From Gyromitra esculenta (lineage: Eukaryota > Ascomycota > Pezizomycetes > Pezizales > Discinaceae), in NCBI GenBank assembly GCA_038503075.1, contig JBCAML010000006.1, forward strand, positions 1,426,001 through 1,490,000: 64,000 nucleotides of DNA, given 5' to 3'. The number at the start of each line of letters is the position of its first letter. Within the stretch, counting starts at the first letter, position 1. This document shows positions 1-12,518 of the stretch, piece by piece. The position numbers were made by a program, and so were the translations under genes. A model generated the notes under the pieces. It saw only the letters and a list, made by a program, of their open reading frames with translations. It made no database searches and was not told the origin of the DNA.

Positions 1-1895
1 AAAATTTTCCATCGTGGCCAAGTAAACGCGGTGGTTTTTACGTACCCAAGATGCTATAGAACCACTTTGTAATCAGTTAATTATTTTGTATTATAGTTAG
101 ACGAGGACGACTAACCTAGAGATACTGTTATACCTGTACCTTTTGAAGGAGTTCCTGGCCCTGGAGTTACCCTATCTTTGGAGTTACCCTACTTAAGCAC
201 CTTCCGGATCGGGACTGGTGCCTGTTACCCTGCCTCCAATCCTTCCAGTAGGTATAGTATTTGAAGAAGGGGGGACAGCACCAGAAAAGACCTGTCCCGG
301 AGGGCAAAAGTAACCCCTAGGCCGTCAAGCAAAACCGTCCGGCGGAACGGGACCCGGAGGGTATGTAGGGGAAGTGTCTGGCTTCACTGTGGTTCAAACA
401 GATTGCGAATTGGACCAAAACTGGCGGAGTTACAGACTGACAAAGATAAGAGAATGCAATGCTACGCGACGATTCAGATAGGCGAAATGATCGTCTCGAA
501 GAGACGAACGCAATGAAGACGAATACGTAACTCCCGTGTTACCGACATGCATACTGCTCGGAGAATCGCGGATCGGGGCCAGGGAACTCAATGGGGTATC
601 GGGTATGGAGATAAGGCGAAGTGGTTTTATGTTGTCATAGTAGTTAGCGCCTCTACACCACACTATACCCAAACATAGTAGAGAGGAGGCATTATAAATA
701 CTCTCGCAGTGGATGTAAACTCTGAGTCGGATCATTAGCGACGAAGAACGAGCCTTATCAATATTATATTGTTTAAGAAAAATCACTTCCGTGCAATTTA
801 CTCTTTTACTTGTGAATTATCTTTATCTCGCTTAGCAAGGCCTTGGCCCTTCAGCGTTAGTTATTAAAACCTGACTATTGGAAGTTCTTCACGGAACTTT
901 GCTCGATCCCTACCTTGAACCCTACGGTTATCTTTTAGCGGTTCATAAGAAGCAGTTAGGACTTGCGCCTGTGTATTGTGTTGCGGATAGCAACCGGGCA
1001 GGTTATAGCGTCTAGATTGTTATCTAAAGCTTCTTGGAGATTTCCTGTGCGGTAAGAAGTACCGGTCTTACATTATCCTTCTCGCCATCATTTCTCCAGC
1101 TCCCGCCTCCCTCTTCTTCACCCTCATCATCGCTTCTTGGCTGTCCGTTCTGATAACCAAGGTCGTTACCCCTTTCTCTCTGCACTCTTTCATCCCCTGT
1201 TCTACCGCCTTCTTTATTCCCACCATCTCTGCATCCATGATCTCCATTTCTTCTCCCATTCCATAACTTCCTTCCCAAATTACTCCTCCCCACCTATATG
1301 TCATAACCTGGTTGAACGGGCCATGTTTTTTTTTCCAGGCAACTGCCGATGGAGGAAAGTTCTTGCGGGTTGAAACGAAACTTCTCGGAAAATAATCAGC
1401 AGATGTTGCGTGAGATCAGGGTTCGGTCCGGGGGCATGGCACCGCGCCAGGCCCAATGCGTGGGGCCCAGGGATGATCCCGTGTCTAGATCATACGAGAT
1501 CTCGAGACTCTCTCCTGCCGAATTTTTCTTGGAGTATTATTTTATTTTATTTCGATCGGTGCTGGCTTGATTTCGATTAGGGGAGTGGATATGGCGTGTT
1601 TGCGGTAGGTGGACTGTGGAGCCCTCGTAGTTAGGTCTGGGCGTAGGCCATTGCACGATGCGTAGAATTGTGCTATAAGTACATTGTGCTCTGCTGGATT
1701 TCTCCCCACCTATTTGCTCCGTTGGCTATAGAAGATATTTCAATTTTTTTTTGCTTTATACCTGTACCATAATTCCAAAGACCTAAATCGAAGTCTCGTA
1801 TTTTTCCAGTACATTGTTCATCACACCCCCGGGTACTACTACTATCCGAAGCTCAATACCAAACCATAAACATTATTTCCAAAGAAAAAAAAAAA
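1..1895. other. Intergenic DNA with a LINE relic
   Basis: No intact gene is visible upstream of the hemerythrin-like gene. The only recognisable coding trace is the RNase H relic listed separately at 1068-1304. The rest has stops in all frames and no motif I recognise. Confidence 0.6.
1068..1304 (-). mobile_element. Degenerate RNase H domain of a LINE-type retrotransposon
   Basis: On the minus strand a 78-residue open frame reads like the middle of an RNase H domain: a glutamate-containing helix (EIMDAEMVGIKKA) followed about 20 residues later by the strand-turn IRTDSQEAM, which carries a catalytic aspartate. This E...TDSQ arrangement is typical of RNase H domains at the C-terminus of fungal non-LTR elements (Tad1-like) and of retroelement-derived genes. 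The first catalytic aspartate (YTDGS region) and the rest of the polyprotein are not visible, so this is a fragment and not an active element. LINE-like 3' ends at 4899-4939 and 18404-18444 support past LINE activity here. The family assignment is inferred from memory. Confidence 0.6.
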
Positions 1896-2834
1896 ATGCC
1901 TGAATCAACGTGGGCAGATTATCCTTTCCCTCTAATCTCCACTCCCGCTTGTGATATCGGCGTAAGTTCATTAGTTATTCCCCCACGCCCACTGGCTTCC
2001 CTCTGCGTTATCCTCCAGCTAACCCTTCCTTCTCACCCTACCTAGTATACCAACAAATTCATTAGATCTGCATCCAAAATGGCCTTAACCCACAACATCA
2101 TAATCCGCGGCATGAACTGCATCTACCTCCAAAGTCCCCACGTCACGCTCTACACCGCAGCCGATTTCATAACCTACTGCCAGTGCTGGTGCGAATTCGT
2201 GCACAACCACCACGAATGCGAAGAAGCAACCTACTTCCCGCTGATCGAGAAAGCCGTCGGGATAGCCGGCATGACGGACGAGAATCTCGAACAGCACGAA
2301 GCGTTCATGGGCGGCCTGCAGGAATTCGATCGATACGTCGGTCGAGCCACCCCAGCGACATTCTCGGGAGCAGCGGTGATACAGATACTGGACTCCTTTG
2401 CGGCGACGCTGCAAGTGCACCTGACGGACGAAATCGTGTGGATCCAGTCGCTGGCACAGTCGCATCCGGACCTGGATCTGGAGAGCATCGATGCGTGCCA
2501 TGGAATGTATGTCAGGAGCAAATCGACAAAGACTAGGATATTGCCGTTTATCTTGACGAATCATGATAAGACGTACGAGAATGGGATCCATTCGTGGTGG
2601 CCGACGGGGAATACGTTGAGGGAGTGGTTTCTGAGGTATATTTGTACGCTTGTGCATTCTGGCGCGTGGAGGTTCTCGAGCTGCTCGAAGGGTGGAAGGC
2701 CGAAACGCTTGGAAGGTATACGGGGAATTAGAGTGGAGAGGGATTTGGAGGGGGGGAATTTGGTCGAGATGACGCCTAAGAGACCGGAGACTGCATCGAT
2801 ACGGATCCAGTCAAGGACAAATAATGAATGGTAG
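1896..2834 (+). CDS. Hemerythrin-like (HHE cation-binding) domain protein
   Basis: Two exons, 1896-1961 and 2046-2834, give a 284-residue protein. The longest open frame starts at 2079, but the ATG at 1896 opens a 22-codon exon (MPESTWADYPFPLIST...) that matches the usual N-terminus of fungal members. It ends at a perfect GTAAGT, and the 84-bp intron has a CTAAC branch point and ends at CCTAG in phase 0. Candidate metal ligands are spread as in HHE four-helix bundles: H38, H75 and H77/H78 with E82 (FVHNHHECEE), H106 (LEQHE) and H147 with D150/E151 (HLTDE). The family binds a di-iron or similar centre; fungal members are cytosolic and of unclear physiology, and oxygen or iron handling is only an inference. 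The C-terminal RGIRVERDLEGG stretch is basic and poorly conserved. It stands alone, with no co-directional neighbour nearby. Confidence 0.88.
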
Positions 2835-4898
2835 TTCTTTCGTTTTTGTGTATGAATCATGGGGAAATGGTGTTATGGTTTTTTGGGGGGGCTGGTGTTG
2901 CAAATGTAAAAATAAAAAAAAGTGTTGGTAGATGGGTTGTACTGGGCTGCATATAGGACGATATTAGACGTTTGTAGATATAGGAAATTACTTCACCACT
3001 ATTGCGTAGATGTATATTTCTATATATATAATTATTGGTTTTAAAATCAACCAATTAACCTAAAGTTTTGTAACTGCAAGAAACAAACGGAAGGAGAGAA
3101 AACATTCAACTGACCCCATTCTTTTTCTCCGTCAAAACACGACTCAACATGACCTATACTCCGTGATTTGCTCTAAGCGGCTAAATATAATCCACGTGAC
3201 TACAACACTTCGCATACAAGAACCTTAACTCTACATCAACAGGAAGTCCGAGCAAGGGTTTACGGTGATTTATGGTGAGAGATAAACGGCTCACTGAATT
3301 ACGAGTAAAGTAGGTGAACGAAAGAACGAATCACAAAAGAAATAAACCCTTTAAATCTGGCAAGCAATGCAGACGAGCCTGCCCAAACCTATTGTGGGGG
3401 CTGGAAAGTGTTAATTACCGAGTGAGTTTCCATGACGCAAATATATTCAGTACCATATGGGGCGATTTTAACCTATTAATCTAATACCTGTGACTGTGTA
3501 TATAACCCTTTATAAATCCTCATCAGCGAGGTATTCAACCTAAGCTTTGTATGGACAAGAATACTTAACCAGGACCCAAGCTGATCCTAAAGGTGTCGAA
3601 GCTCAAATCAGCTCGGCCGCCAATGTCACTAGCCTTGATGCATTCAATACTAAAATTCCTACGACATCAAGGAGCTGACTGAACAAAAAACATATCTAAT
3701 ACATCCTGTACCCGCATCGCATACTACCACGCAGGGAGGGGGCTTGCTAACCAACGAGCGAGAACGGCCTTGTAATTACGCTCGAGCTTACTTCGTAGGT
3801 ATTCCGATTAGTACCCCTACACTTACAATTACACCAGAAGGCTTCGGTAAACTTTCGCATATTTGTAGCTTCAAGGTCGCTACGCTAATTATATTACCCC
3901 AGAACCACAGAGTGAACTTTTTAACACCCAACGTGGCCCAAGGTTTATCGCCTACAACTATTTCTGATCGACGTCTGACAATCCTCCTAAAATACAACCA
4001 CGATATCATTGCTGCGTTGATGATTACTGAAATAAGATCCTACCACAAAACAGATTACGCATACTAGGGTAGTGGATGTCGCCGTGTACCATAACCTGCG
4101 GGTTGAATGTACCTAATGAGTAAACAAATAACAACAAGTACAGGAGTGTCCCGAGCCGTTCTAGTAGGACTAGGAGCCACAGGAGGTGTTGACAAGCTGG
4201 GCGAATCTCTCGATATAAGTTACCACTGATAGTCTCTACTCTATTTACTAGCAATTAATTTTAGAAAATGTGAGCTCTGGGGTAGAATCTGAAGGTAGAG
4301 GGAGAAAAGAAGGGGAGGAATAGAGGCGGGGGAGGGTAGCTAACTAACGAAATTCCACGATGAAAAGATATAATAATCTCGTCAAAAAAAAAAAAAAACA
4401 TACCGCTATCCTAAATTCAAACAAAAACTAGAAGAAATAAGCAAGACGGTAAGCCCAGGATGGTGGTAAGAAACATCTGGTGATAAAGTGGCGACTACAG
4501 AAATACACGTGATATCAATTAAACCCTTGCCCTATGCCCTATGCCCCACACTATAGACGACCATTCCACGCAAAAAAAATCGAATATCAAGATTACGTGT
4601 AGATCTAGCAACGAGACAAGAGAAAGCTGTTTTAAGGAGTACACGTCTAGCTTAGAAAGAGGTTCGCATACTACAACGGCACACTCTACACTCCACACGT
4701 TAGATCTATGCGTATACCACCATCGAGACCAAGGGTAGATAGGAGAGAAGCAATAACTCCTCATGCCTCTCAATCCCAAACCCAACTCCCATTCTTACCC
4801 TCGATCTTTCTAACTACACGTACTACTAAAGGTCCAAGGTCTTAGGTCTAAAAGCCAATCTACATAAACCTAAAAGCCATCCCAACAACTTTACGTAT

Positions 4899-4939
4899 AT
4901 GTGCCGAATGAAATAATAAATAAATAAATAAATAAATAA
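4899..4939 (+). repeat. LINE-like 3' end with TAAA simple-repeat tail, copy 1
   Basis: The sequence ATGTGCCGAATGAAATAA runs into a (TAAA)n tract. Its reverse complement matches 18404-18444 at 40 of 41 positions. A unique GC-containing end joined to a simple-repeat tail is how fungal non-LTR elements usually terminate, so this is read as the 3' end of a decayed LINE inserted in plus orientation. Confidence 0.6.
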
Positions 4940-5550
4940 TTTTACGTCATCCCATCGAGTGATCTCACATGACCACAACCACCAGTTTCATCCCCCCCTC
5001 CCCCCTCTTCCTCCCCGACACTCTTTTTTTTTCTTGAATAAAAACGTCACTCGGTCCTTATATGAGGATACCGCGTAACACTTTGCATTCCAGAACCAAC
5101 TGACCATATTTGAGCCTAAGCCGAGACAGACTAATGCGAATGCAGGCGAGGCAGGCGTACAAGATGTCCAACGATGTTCTAGAACACTGTGAGTAATTCA
5201 CGATCGACTCGAGAAGAGAGGCAAGGGGAAAGAAAAAAAAATCGGAGAAGGAGGTCAGGAGAGTCAAGCTTGAGCTGCTATATACGAGTGAAGGGGGGTG
5301 GAATGGGTAGTCAAAATCTGGAAGGAATTTAAGATTGTAAGAAGATATATGCGAGAGAGGAAGAAGAAGAAGAAGAAGAGGACAGGGAGTTGAGATGGGG
5401 CTTTGGGGGAGCTGGAGAAAGAGTGGAAATTGTTATAAAAAATAAAAAATAAAAAAAGACAGATTTCATAGTGTGGCAATTATGCCTTGGGTTTAGTTCG
5501 GATGGTATTGTTAGGTTTGACAGTCGTGTTTAGCTAGAAACGGAGTGTGC

Positions 5551-5632
5551 GTTGTTTTTGGTTGTTTTATTTGGTTGTTTTTAGTTTTTAGTTTTTAGTT
5601 TTTGTTGGTTTTGGTTTTGGTTATTTAGTTAC
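5551..5632. repeat. T/G-rich tract with tandem TTTTTAG units
   Basis: Low-complexity tract containing GTTTTTAG-type units about four times, followed by GTTTTGG units. It is loosely telomere-like in composition but not TTAGGG. No function is assigned. Confidence 0.5.
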
Positions 5633-8600
5633 TAGTGCGGCCGTCATAACCTCCGAGTTGGATGCGTGAGTGATATATCTATCTATCTGTCATATTGAGC
5701 TCAACTCCTGAGGGGGCGGGGAGAAAGAAAGAAAAAAAAAAAAAGGGCTCGAGCTAGCTGGCTGGGTTCATGGGTATTATGTATAGGCTCTTGAAACTCG
5801 AGCCGACTCTGCTCATTAATAACACGCCACTATATAATATCCCTCCCTCCCCCACGACGCGGCCACTGAGATACTGCTTTCCTTACCTTTTTATCATGAT
5901 ATTTGGGTGTGGTGTGTGGCAAGGTTCCCGTAAACGCCCGCCCGCCCGTGCCTCTGGCTCCTCCGTTGAATTCCACGTAGAATCTTCATATGTGAAGAAA
6001 TCACGATCGTGGGAGAGAGTACAAAAAGTGGATTGAAGATATCAAACTCATTGGCATCCCAAACATGCTCTTCAGCCCTAATCGAAACCTTTTTGGAAAT
6101 TTTTCATGCTGTGTCCAGCATGAACGCCCTAAAAAAATTGATAGAGCAGCACATAGTGTAACCGTTGATGGTCTAGCAGGGCACCCCATTCGTCCTTGGG
6201 CAGAATTTCCCCAGCCAAGAAGCACAAACTGCAGTCATGCAGACTGGAAGACATATGACGAAGGGGTGTGTGAACTGTAGGAAAGTGCAGATGACCATTG
6301 TCCTGCAAGAAATATATCTAATGTACAGGGGTTTTAAACGACTGGATTGGAGATACAAAAAATGGGATAGAGAGGAACATGAGGCTTGGTTCTATCCTTC
6401 CCCTCAAATTTGGCAGCGCAGCCCTCGAGGCCATTTAGCAGGTAACAAATCAGACTAGTAACCCCCAACTCCATTGAGACCTGGCGAAGGTCTAGATCAT
6501 CATAGTCTTTCCAGTTGGGCGGATCATTGTGGATACAGGTGTCCGAAAACACCGCCTCCCGAGGGGTTGGCGCCTAAACCTTTTCGATTTCGAAGATACA
6601 GTACCAGCCCAATCCTGCGGGTTCGAGGAAATATGATAGACCAGCTAAATGACCGTCTTGGCAGACTGTGGCCCGATTATGGGCAGTTGGGTGGGTTCAG
6701 CGCCACACAGCTGCAGTGAATTGTCGTTATGCTAGATGGTTGGCGGTACTGACGGACCCTCGAAGCGCGGGAAACTCCGAGACCTGAGACTTTAGCTTTC
6801 CATGTAATCTTGCTTTATCACCATTCTTTGACGCCGAGGCTGATGCCCAAAAGGAACGAAAGGTCTTCCCAGCAGTCGGGTTTTATGCTAGCGCCTTTTG
6901 CATGCACTAATCCCGTAGGTCTCTTGTCTCCGAGACTTCCAATCACCCAAAACACTATGAGACAAGTCTCACGGATGCGAACTTTCGGGCCCAGCACCGA
7001 TATTCTAGACCTAATAACTATCTAGCAGACTGGGGCTATCAACCTGAATCGCTAATTCTTTGGTAGCAGCTGAATTAGCAGTCACAAACGGCACTTTCGA
7101 AAAAACAAATATTTTATTAAATTTCAAACGTACTTTAACGAAGACCTACACGTCATCTTGGGGGTCGGATTTGATAATAATCTTAAGCCCATACAGCTAA
7201 AGCAACATGTTGATTGCCATCAGAGGACTCAGTTGGTTCACTCAGCCCAGTCTAATCCGCCCATCGATTAGGCGGCTGTCTATATTGCGATCGCTTTGAC
7301 TCCTAGATGGCCCAGGAAAGGCCTTCCTAATTATGCCATATACGGGGGTAGATTCAACCAACGCGGAGCAGCAGTTACCTAAGCTCATTAGAATACTGGT
7401 GTTAATCAATCTAGAAACCCCTTAAACGTCATAGGTTTTGATATCCAGAGGTCTAGCCCTTATGCAACTACTCATTTCATTCTTTGCTATCCTACAGCTA
7501 GGTTTGGGTCGAGGATTTCAGGCATTCTACCTTTGGTAGAAGTCAGTTTTGTCCAGCATCGTGTGAAACCTAAAGCGAAGGTGGCCGTTTAGAAATCCAT
7601 ATCATGCTCATCCTGGGTACCTTCGACCATCGCCATCACGTGACCCGCGTATCCCCGCGTAGTTTTTCAATGCAGTGAGTTTCTGCTGCTTCCTGAGTTG
7701 AATGTCCTTAAAAGCTTGGTAAACTGGCCGGAGAATCACAATCCGTACGTAATTTAGGCGAATTCGGTGTCGGAATGTCGACTGCCCTCCATATTTTAGC
7801 AAAAACCGGGCCAGCCGCTGCTGCACTATTTCCCGTTCATACCCTCACACATACATGTTGTTATACGTAGTACCGAGTCGTACAAAAGCCCTCATAACCA
7901 TCGCATATATCCAACCGCCCATCAAGTCAAAGTCACGTGATATTGCTTAGCGAAATTTCCCAGTCTTAGTACGGTCCGAAAAAAATACTGAGTCGGTAAA
8001 AATAATTGGAAGGGTTGAAAAGTCGAAAAGTCGAAATCTATCATTTCCAATCAACGTTGAGGCCAAATGTCCCATATCCCCAACCCTATCCCTTCTCCCG
8101 TTTCATCATCCGCGATGAGTCCACATCTCGACTAGCATTTCTCAACGGTCGGACCGACGATGCATGACACCTGCGATGCTCTTTGCATCCTGCTTCCCAT
8201 TGCGACTTCCATCCCCTCCGAATTCCAACTGCATACTGGCGCGTATCCGGATAAAAAACCATCGGTGTGAGTAGTCGCTGCTGATCCGACATGTCGGTTA
8301 TGTGTGTGGATGGGCGCATGACTGTGTAACCCTACACTGCGAAAGGGAAGATGATCTTGGTGCTGCACCAGCGCCGCAGAGAGACATGGATCTAGTTACA
8401 GGGGTTCAAAAAACCCTTGTCGTTGCGTAATGTGGCATTGTGTGGATTTCTGCATGACGCATGCTCGAATACGGATTAGTGCGTTTGCTGCAACGGCGAA
8501 GCAGGTTTGGAGTTGCGGACGACGTTCCGCAACTTGGCAACAGGGGTGAATCAGGGGCTTCGTTTCATGTTGAGGTCAGCCCCTGCCAATGACGGGCGCC

Positions 8601-11537
8601 CTTCCGAAGGAAGCTGCTGAAACCGAGGAGGCTTTCTGGAAGCGCTGGTGGAAACAGGGTCGGTGAGGGGGTCAGCAACACCCATCAAAACAAAAAAATG
8701 GGCTGAAATCCCCCGCGAGAAAACAAAAACAACACTGTGAAGAAGTTAGCATGCCAAAAAGTGAGAATCAGCCCAACTTTTCAGCCAAAGTCTCTGTTAT
8801 CAGCAACACGCACATATCACGTAAAAGAGGGGAACGGAGGATACCGCAAATCTTAAAATCAGTTGTATCAATGTTAACTGATAAGAACTCTTGTAAGGTT
8901 CTTAAACACTCTGAGAATGCATATGCCCTCTCTTCAATCAATATCTTGCACGAGCTGCGACTATCCTAACAGATATCAGCTCGAACTCTGGTACAACTGT
9001 AGAGAGGGGAAACATGGGAATATGGGACGAAAACTAACGGAATTTGTCTCTGAGAGACAATAATCAAAGCAGAGATGAGTAGAGGTAAGCGATAAGAGAG
9101 AGAGTATCGAGAGAAGCTAGCAACTTTGCTTTGAGAAAATTTGTTCGTAGAATATGCCATGCAATGCCTCCGAAAGAGCATCGTGAAGGTAAGGGGGAGG
9201 AGGAGGAGGGGTCAATAGAGGAAAAGGGGCCATCCACAAGGTGAATGTTTGGACGAAGGGGGGGTGCTGTATGGCAAACACGCCAGCGAGAAGTGGCATC
9301 AATTCATCCAGCAGAGGTTCAGCTAGTTAGTGTCGTGGGTAGCATCACGGCCATCGCGTGAGGCAAGCCAGATCTCGTAAACCTTCATGAAGAGGAGGGG
9401 AGGGGAACTGCCCCTTTATACAATACTCTCCCGCTCTCCCGTCCCCCACCAATGCACATCCACCTTCCGCTCTGGGGAGGTGGTAGGTGCGGGCAACCTC
9501 CGAAGCTCGGGGCGATGCGTCAGTGTTTGATTATCATCATGGATAAAGGGGGGGATCATTGTCTCTTCGCCGGGTCGCGAGGTGTCAAAATGAGACGGCT
9601 ATACAGGTTACACTGCCTAAGCACGAGTGGAGATCACGTTGCGTTGGGAACACCCAACAGTGGTCAGAAAGAAGCTTAATCTGATCGTGGTCATAGCGGC
9701 TGGATAGTGAGACGGAGTGTGGGGGATTCAGGAACCGATGTGTGGAGGAGAAGACGCTGGCAGCACTCGATCTAGCGCAAGCGCATAGTAGAGGAGGACG
9801 CGGGCCGCAAACACTTCATCGTATTCTCCTGACTTTATTTTCCTCTACGCGCAAGCGCTACGCCAAATCCCGCGGGTTTATGGCACAAGCAACACGTACT
9901 ACATGTGGATACTGCGTGCACTCCTGTAATAACGCCAGGAGACTATGTACTGGCGTGTAGATTACTAGCAGAGAGAAAAGAAAGGTCGAGAGAGCTATGT
10001 GAGCTAAGCAACGAGAACTGCGGGGTTACTGTGCACTTGACAACGGTTTTGCGAGTGATAGCACCACCACCACATGCAGTCTCCTAGTCACCCACCCAGA
10101 GCGTCGTAGCCTCAGAGCATACTTGTAAAATGGCTAATCAATCAAGTCTCGTACTTAGCCTATCTTCGTAGGCAACTTCTCGTCGAACGTTAGCTAGAGG
10201 GGAAGCCTAGTGACTAGCAACCTTAGAGACGCAAGTGACATGAGCGCAGAAGCGAAAACCCCCTGTGCAAATATTCAACTCGGGATTAATTGACGCGGAA
10301 TCGGCAGCAAGGCGGCTCATAATACTCAGGCTGCCAGGCACCTCTAGATCGTAATCCGGCTGCGTCTGCAGAGCCTGCTCGTCCCTCATCTCGTCCGTGG
10401 AACCTGCGGAGCCGGTTTCGCGCTGTGCAACGGAGATTTCTCGATCGAGGATGGAACGTGCATCAGGGGCTTTGGAAGCTTGTTCGCTTGTTTCAAGAGC
10501 GATCTCCCCAGGGTTGATGGCCAGCCGAGCCAATTGCTCAGAGGCTAAAGGTTGACAGGCCGGGATGTTGATGGGGAGTTCCTCAAACAAGCGCCATCTC
10601 CTGTCCGTGCGTCAGGAGTCTGCAGCGGAGAAAGGGGCCGTTTCAGGAGTCATCGTCAAGAGAAGGGTGCTCACTGCTGCGCCAGGGGCTCGCCAGGGAC
10701 TAGCGAGAACGATCCGGTTTCAGAGTTTGTGTGGAAGCGCGTATGCATCTTCCTCGGTGGGCCAGGATAGGAATAGCGCCATCGCACACCGCAGCCTTGC
10801 CGTATTGGCGTCTAGCGTGATGAGTACTCTGTGTGACAGAACCCACAGCCCAGGGCTCACCAACTCTAATCCCCGGGGGCAGCAAGGCTAGCCACACAGA
10901 GGCTGGTCGCAGGAGCACACGAACACCGCAGCCTCTCGTTGGCCAGAGCGGTTGCTCCCCAACCTGGACCGAACAACCCTGTTGATTTCCCTGCAACCAA
11001 GGAAGACGAGAGACCCCGCCGCATAGGCGCCGTCTGGAGGTTGTGTTTGCTGCAGCTGGGTCCGTAGATCGTGTAAAACCCACACACACTCACTCGCCCA
11101 CACACGGACCACCCACACCTCCCACGCTCCCACCGAACCGGGCGTACTGACACACGCGCGCCCGCGTCTTACCACCCATCCACAACACAGACACACATTC
11201 ACACGATGATAGATAAAAGGCCTCGTCCTCCCGTTCCAGATGCCATCCTCATCCCAAAGCAGCCAGAGCATCATCAGCAAGCAGTTTCTCATTTTCTCAT
11301 TTCCTCGTTTCATTATTTCACTACCATTCTCCCCTAGATCTCAAACTTTGATAGCTTGAGCATCACACCTTTAAAAATCAACCTTAGTTTTTAGCCTTTT
11401 TTATATCCTTTAGCTCGCATTACCATTTCGATACTCCAAAAAGCTTTGATAGCCGAATCGCAATCTTCAATAGCCCCCAGTACCATAATCAGTAATACAA
11501 TCACGTTTTCGGCACTCCAATAATTACATCCTTCAAC

Positions 11538-12518
11538 ATGTCTGCTTCTCAAACCTTCAAGCTCCGCACTCCTACCCACATCGAGAGCTGCCATTTAGTT
11601 GGCTCGTGGGACAATTACTCCAAGAAAATGGCCATGGCTCAGGACACCGCTTCAGGCCCCGGCTTCTGGAAAATGACTCTCAAGTTCCCTTCCGCTACTC
11701 CTGCCAGATTCTGGTACTACGTATGCACTCACATTTACTATAATCAGTGTCTTATCTTTTTCTCTCAATTATTTCTTTACTAGACATCCAAATCTTATAA
11801 TTTTTTCTTTTTCTCCTCTCTCCTCGAACACTAGATGCTAACTGTCCTTGATCAGTACGTTCTTGATGGCTACTTTGAATCCCACGATCCCAACAAGCCA
11901 ACTTGCAAGGAGCCCACTCGTGGAATCACCTTGAACATCCTTGACTGCGGCCCATCATCAGGAGACCACAGCCCTGCCTCTTCCAGTTCATCTCGCTCTT
12001 CGCACTCTTCCCGCTTCCCATCGCCTTCTTCCTCTGCTGGCACCTCTCCCATGAGCGCCCAATCGAGCAGGAGCTTTCGCCGCCAGACTCCTTCTCCCCC
12101 TCCTCACCGCCCAGCTTCCTACATTGTCCAACCGACTCCCCGCAATCCGCTCACTCAACACAAGCTTACCCTCGATACCAACTGTCGACCAGTGAGCATG
12201 ATGACCGACGCAACTGCCGGAGATTCTCCAGTCTCTATTTCCTCTTCCCGCTCCAACTCTTCGCTCGGGTCCATTTGCTCTTCCTGCTCATCCGGTTCGA
12301 CCGTGTTCAGCGAAGGTTCTCCTCGCACTCCCATCTGCAACTGCCGCGGTGTTTGGGATTCCGAAGGCGATTCTTGCTGCTCCGAAGAAAGCTGCTCCGA
12401 GGACGAGGACGAGAACCGCAGACAACAGGTCCGCCTTTCCAGGCGTGCGAGCTACCGCCCATCCAAGGCTGGCCATGATCAACTCGCTTACGAACTTGAG
12501 CGCAAACTCAGGATGTAG
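11538..12518 (+). CDS. CBM48/AMPK-beta-like glycogen-binding-fold protein with Ser-rich tail
   Basis: Exons 11538-11720 and 11856-12518 encode 281 residues. The 135-bp intron starts GTATGC and ends ATCAG, with a CTAAC branch point 17 nt before the acceptor; splicing restores WYYYVLDGYFESHDP across the junction. Residues 1 to about 90 look like the early-set/CBM48 fold of AMPK beta subunits: CHLVGSWDNY near residue 18, a WYY strand, then the Y-LDG-Y-SHDP and EPTRGITLNILD signature. Residues 95 to about 220 are very rich in Ser and Pro, followed by a Cys/acidic cluster (CNCRGVW, CCSEESCSEDED) and a basic end. This domain order fits a conserved but little-studied ascomycete family. Glycogen or glucan binding and a scaffold role are inferences from the fold. 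The region upstream is pyrimidine-rich, as in strong fungal promoters. Confidence 0.82.

Larger units (their letters stand above)
2835..11537. other. Long gene-poor spacer with repeat relics
   Basis: About 8.7 kb without a gene I can support. It holds a LINE-like 3' end (4899-4939), an AAG microsatellite near 5357-5378, a T/G-rich tract with TTTTTAG repeats (5551-5632), a CA-rich block near 11080-11140, and a pyrimidine-rich stretch (about 11280-11340) that is probably the promoter/5' UTR of the next gene. Open frames of 60-140 codons occur but resemble chance frames. Confidence 0.6.

Noticed and set aside
5551..5632. Interstitial telomere
   Set aside because: Units are TTTTTAG and TTTTGG, not the TTAGGG repeat usual in filamentous ascomycetes; better called low-complexity.
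10207..10590. 127-codon open frame, minus strand
   Set aside because: Translation is fairly protein-like and acidic, but no motif is recognisable and neighbouring sequence offers no coherent extra exon; not supportable.
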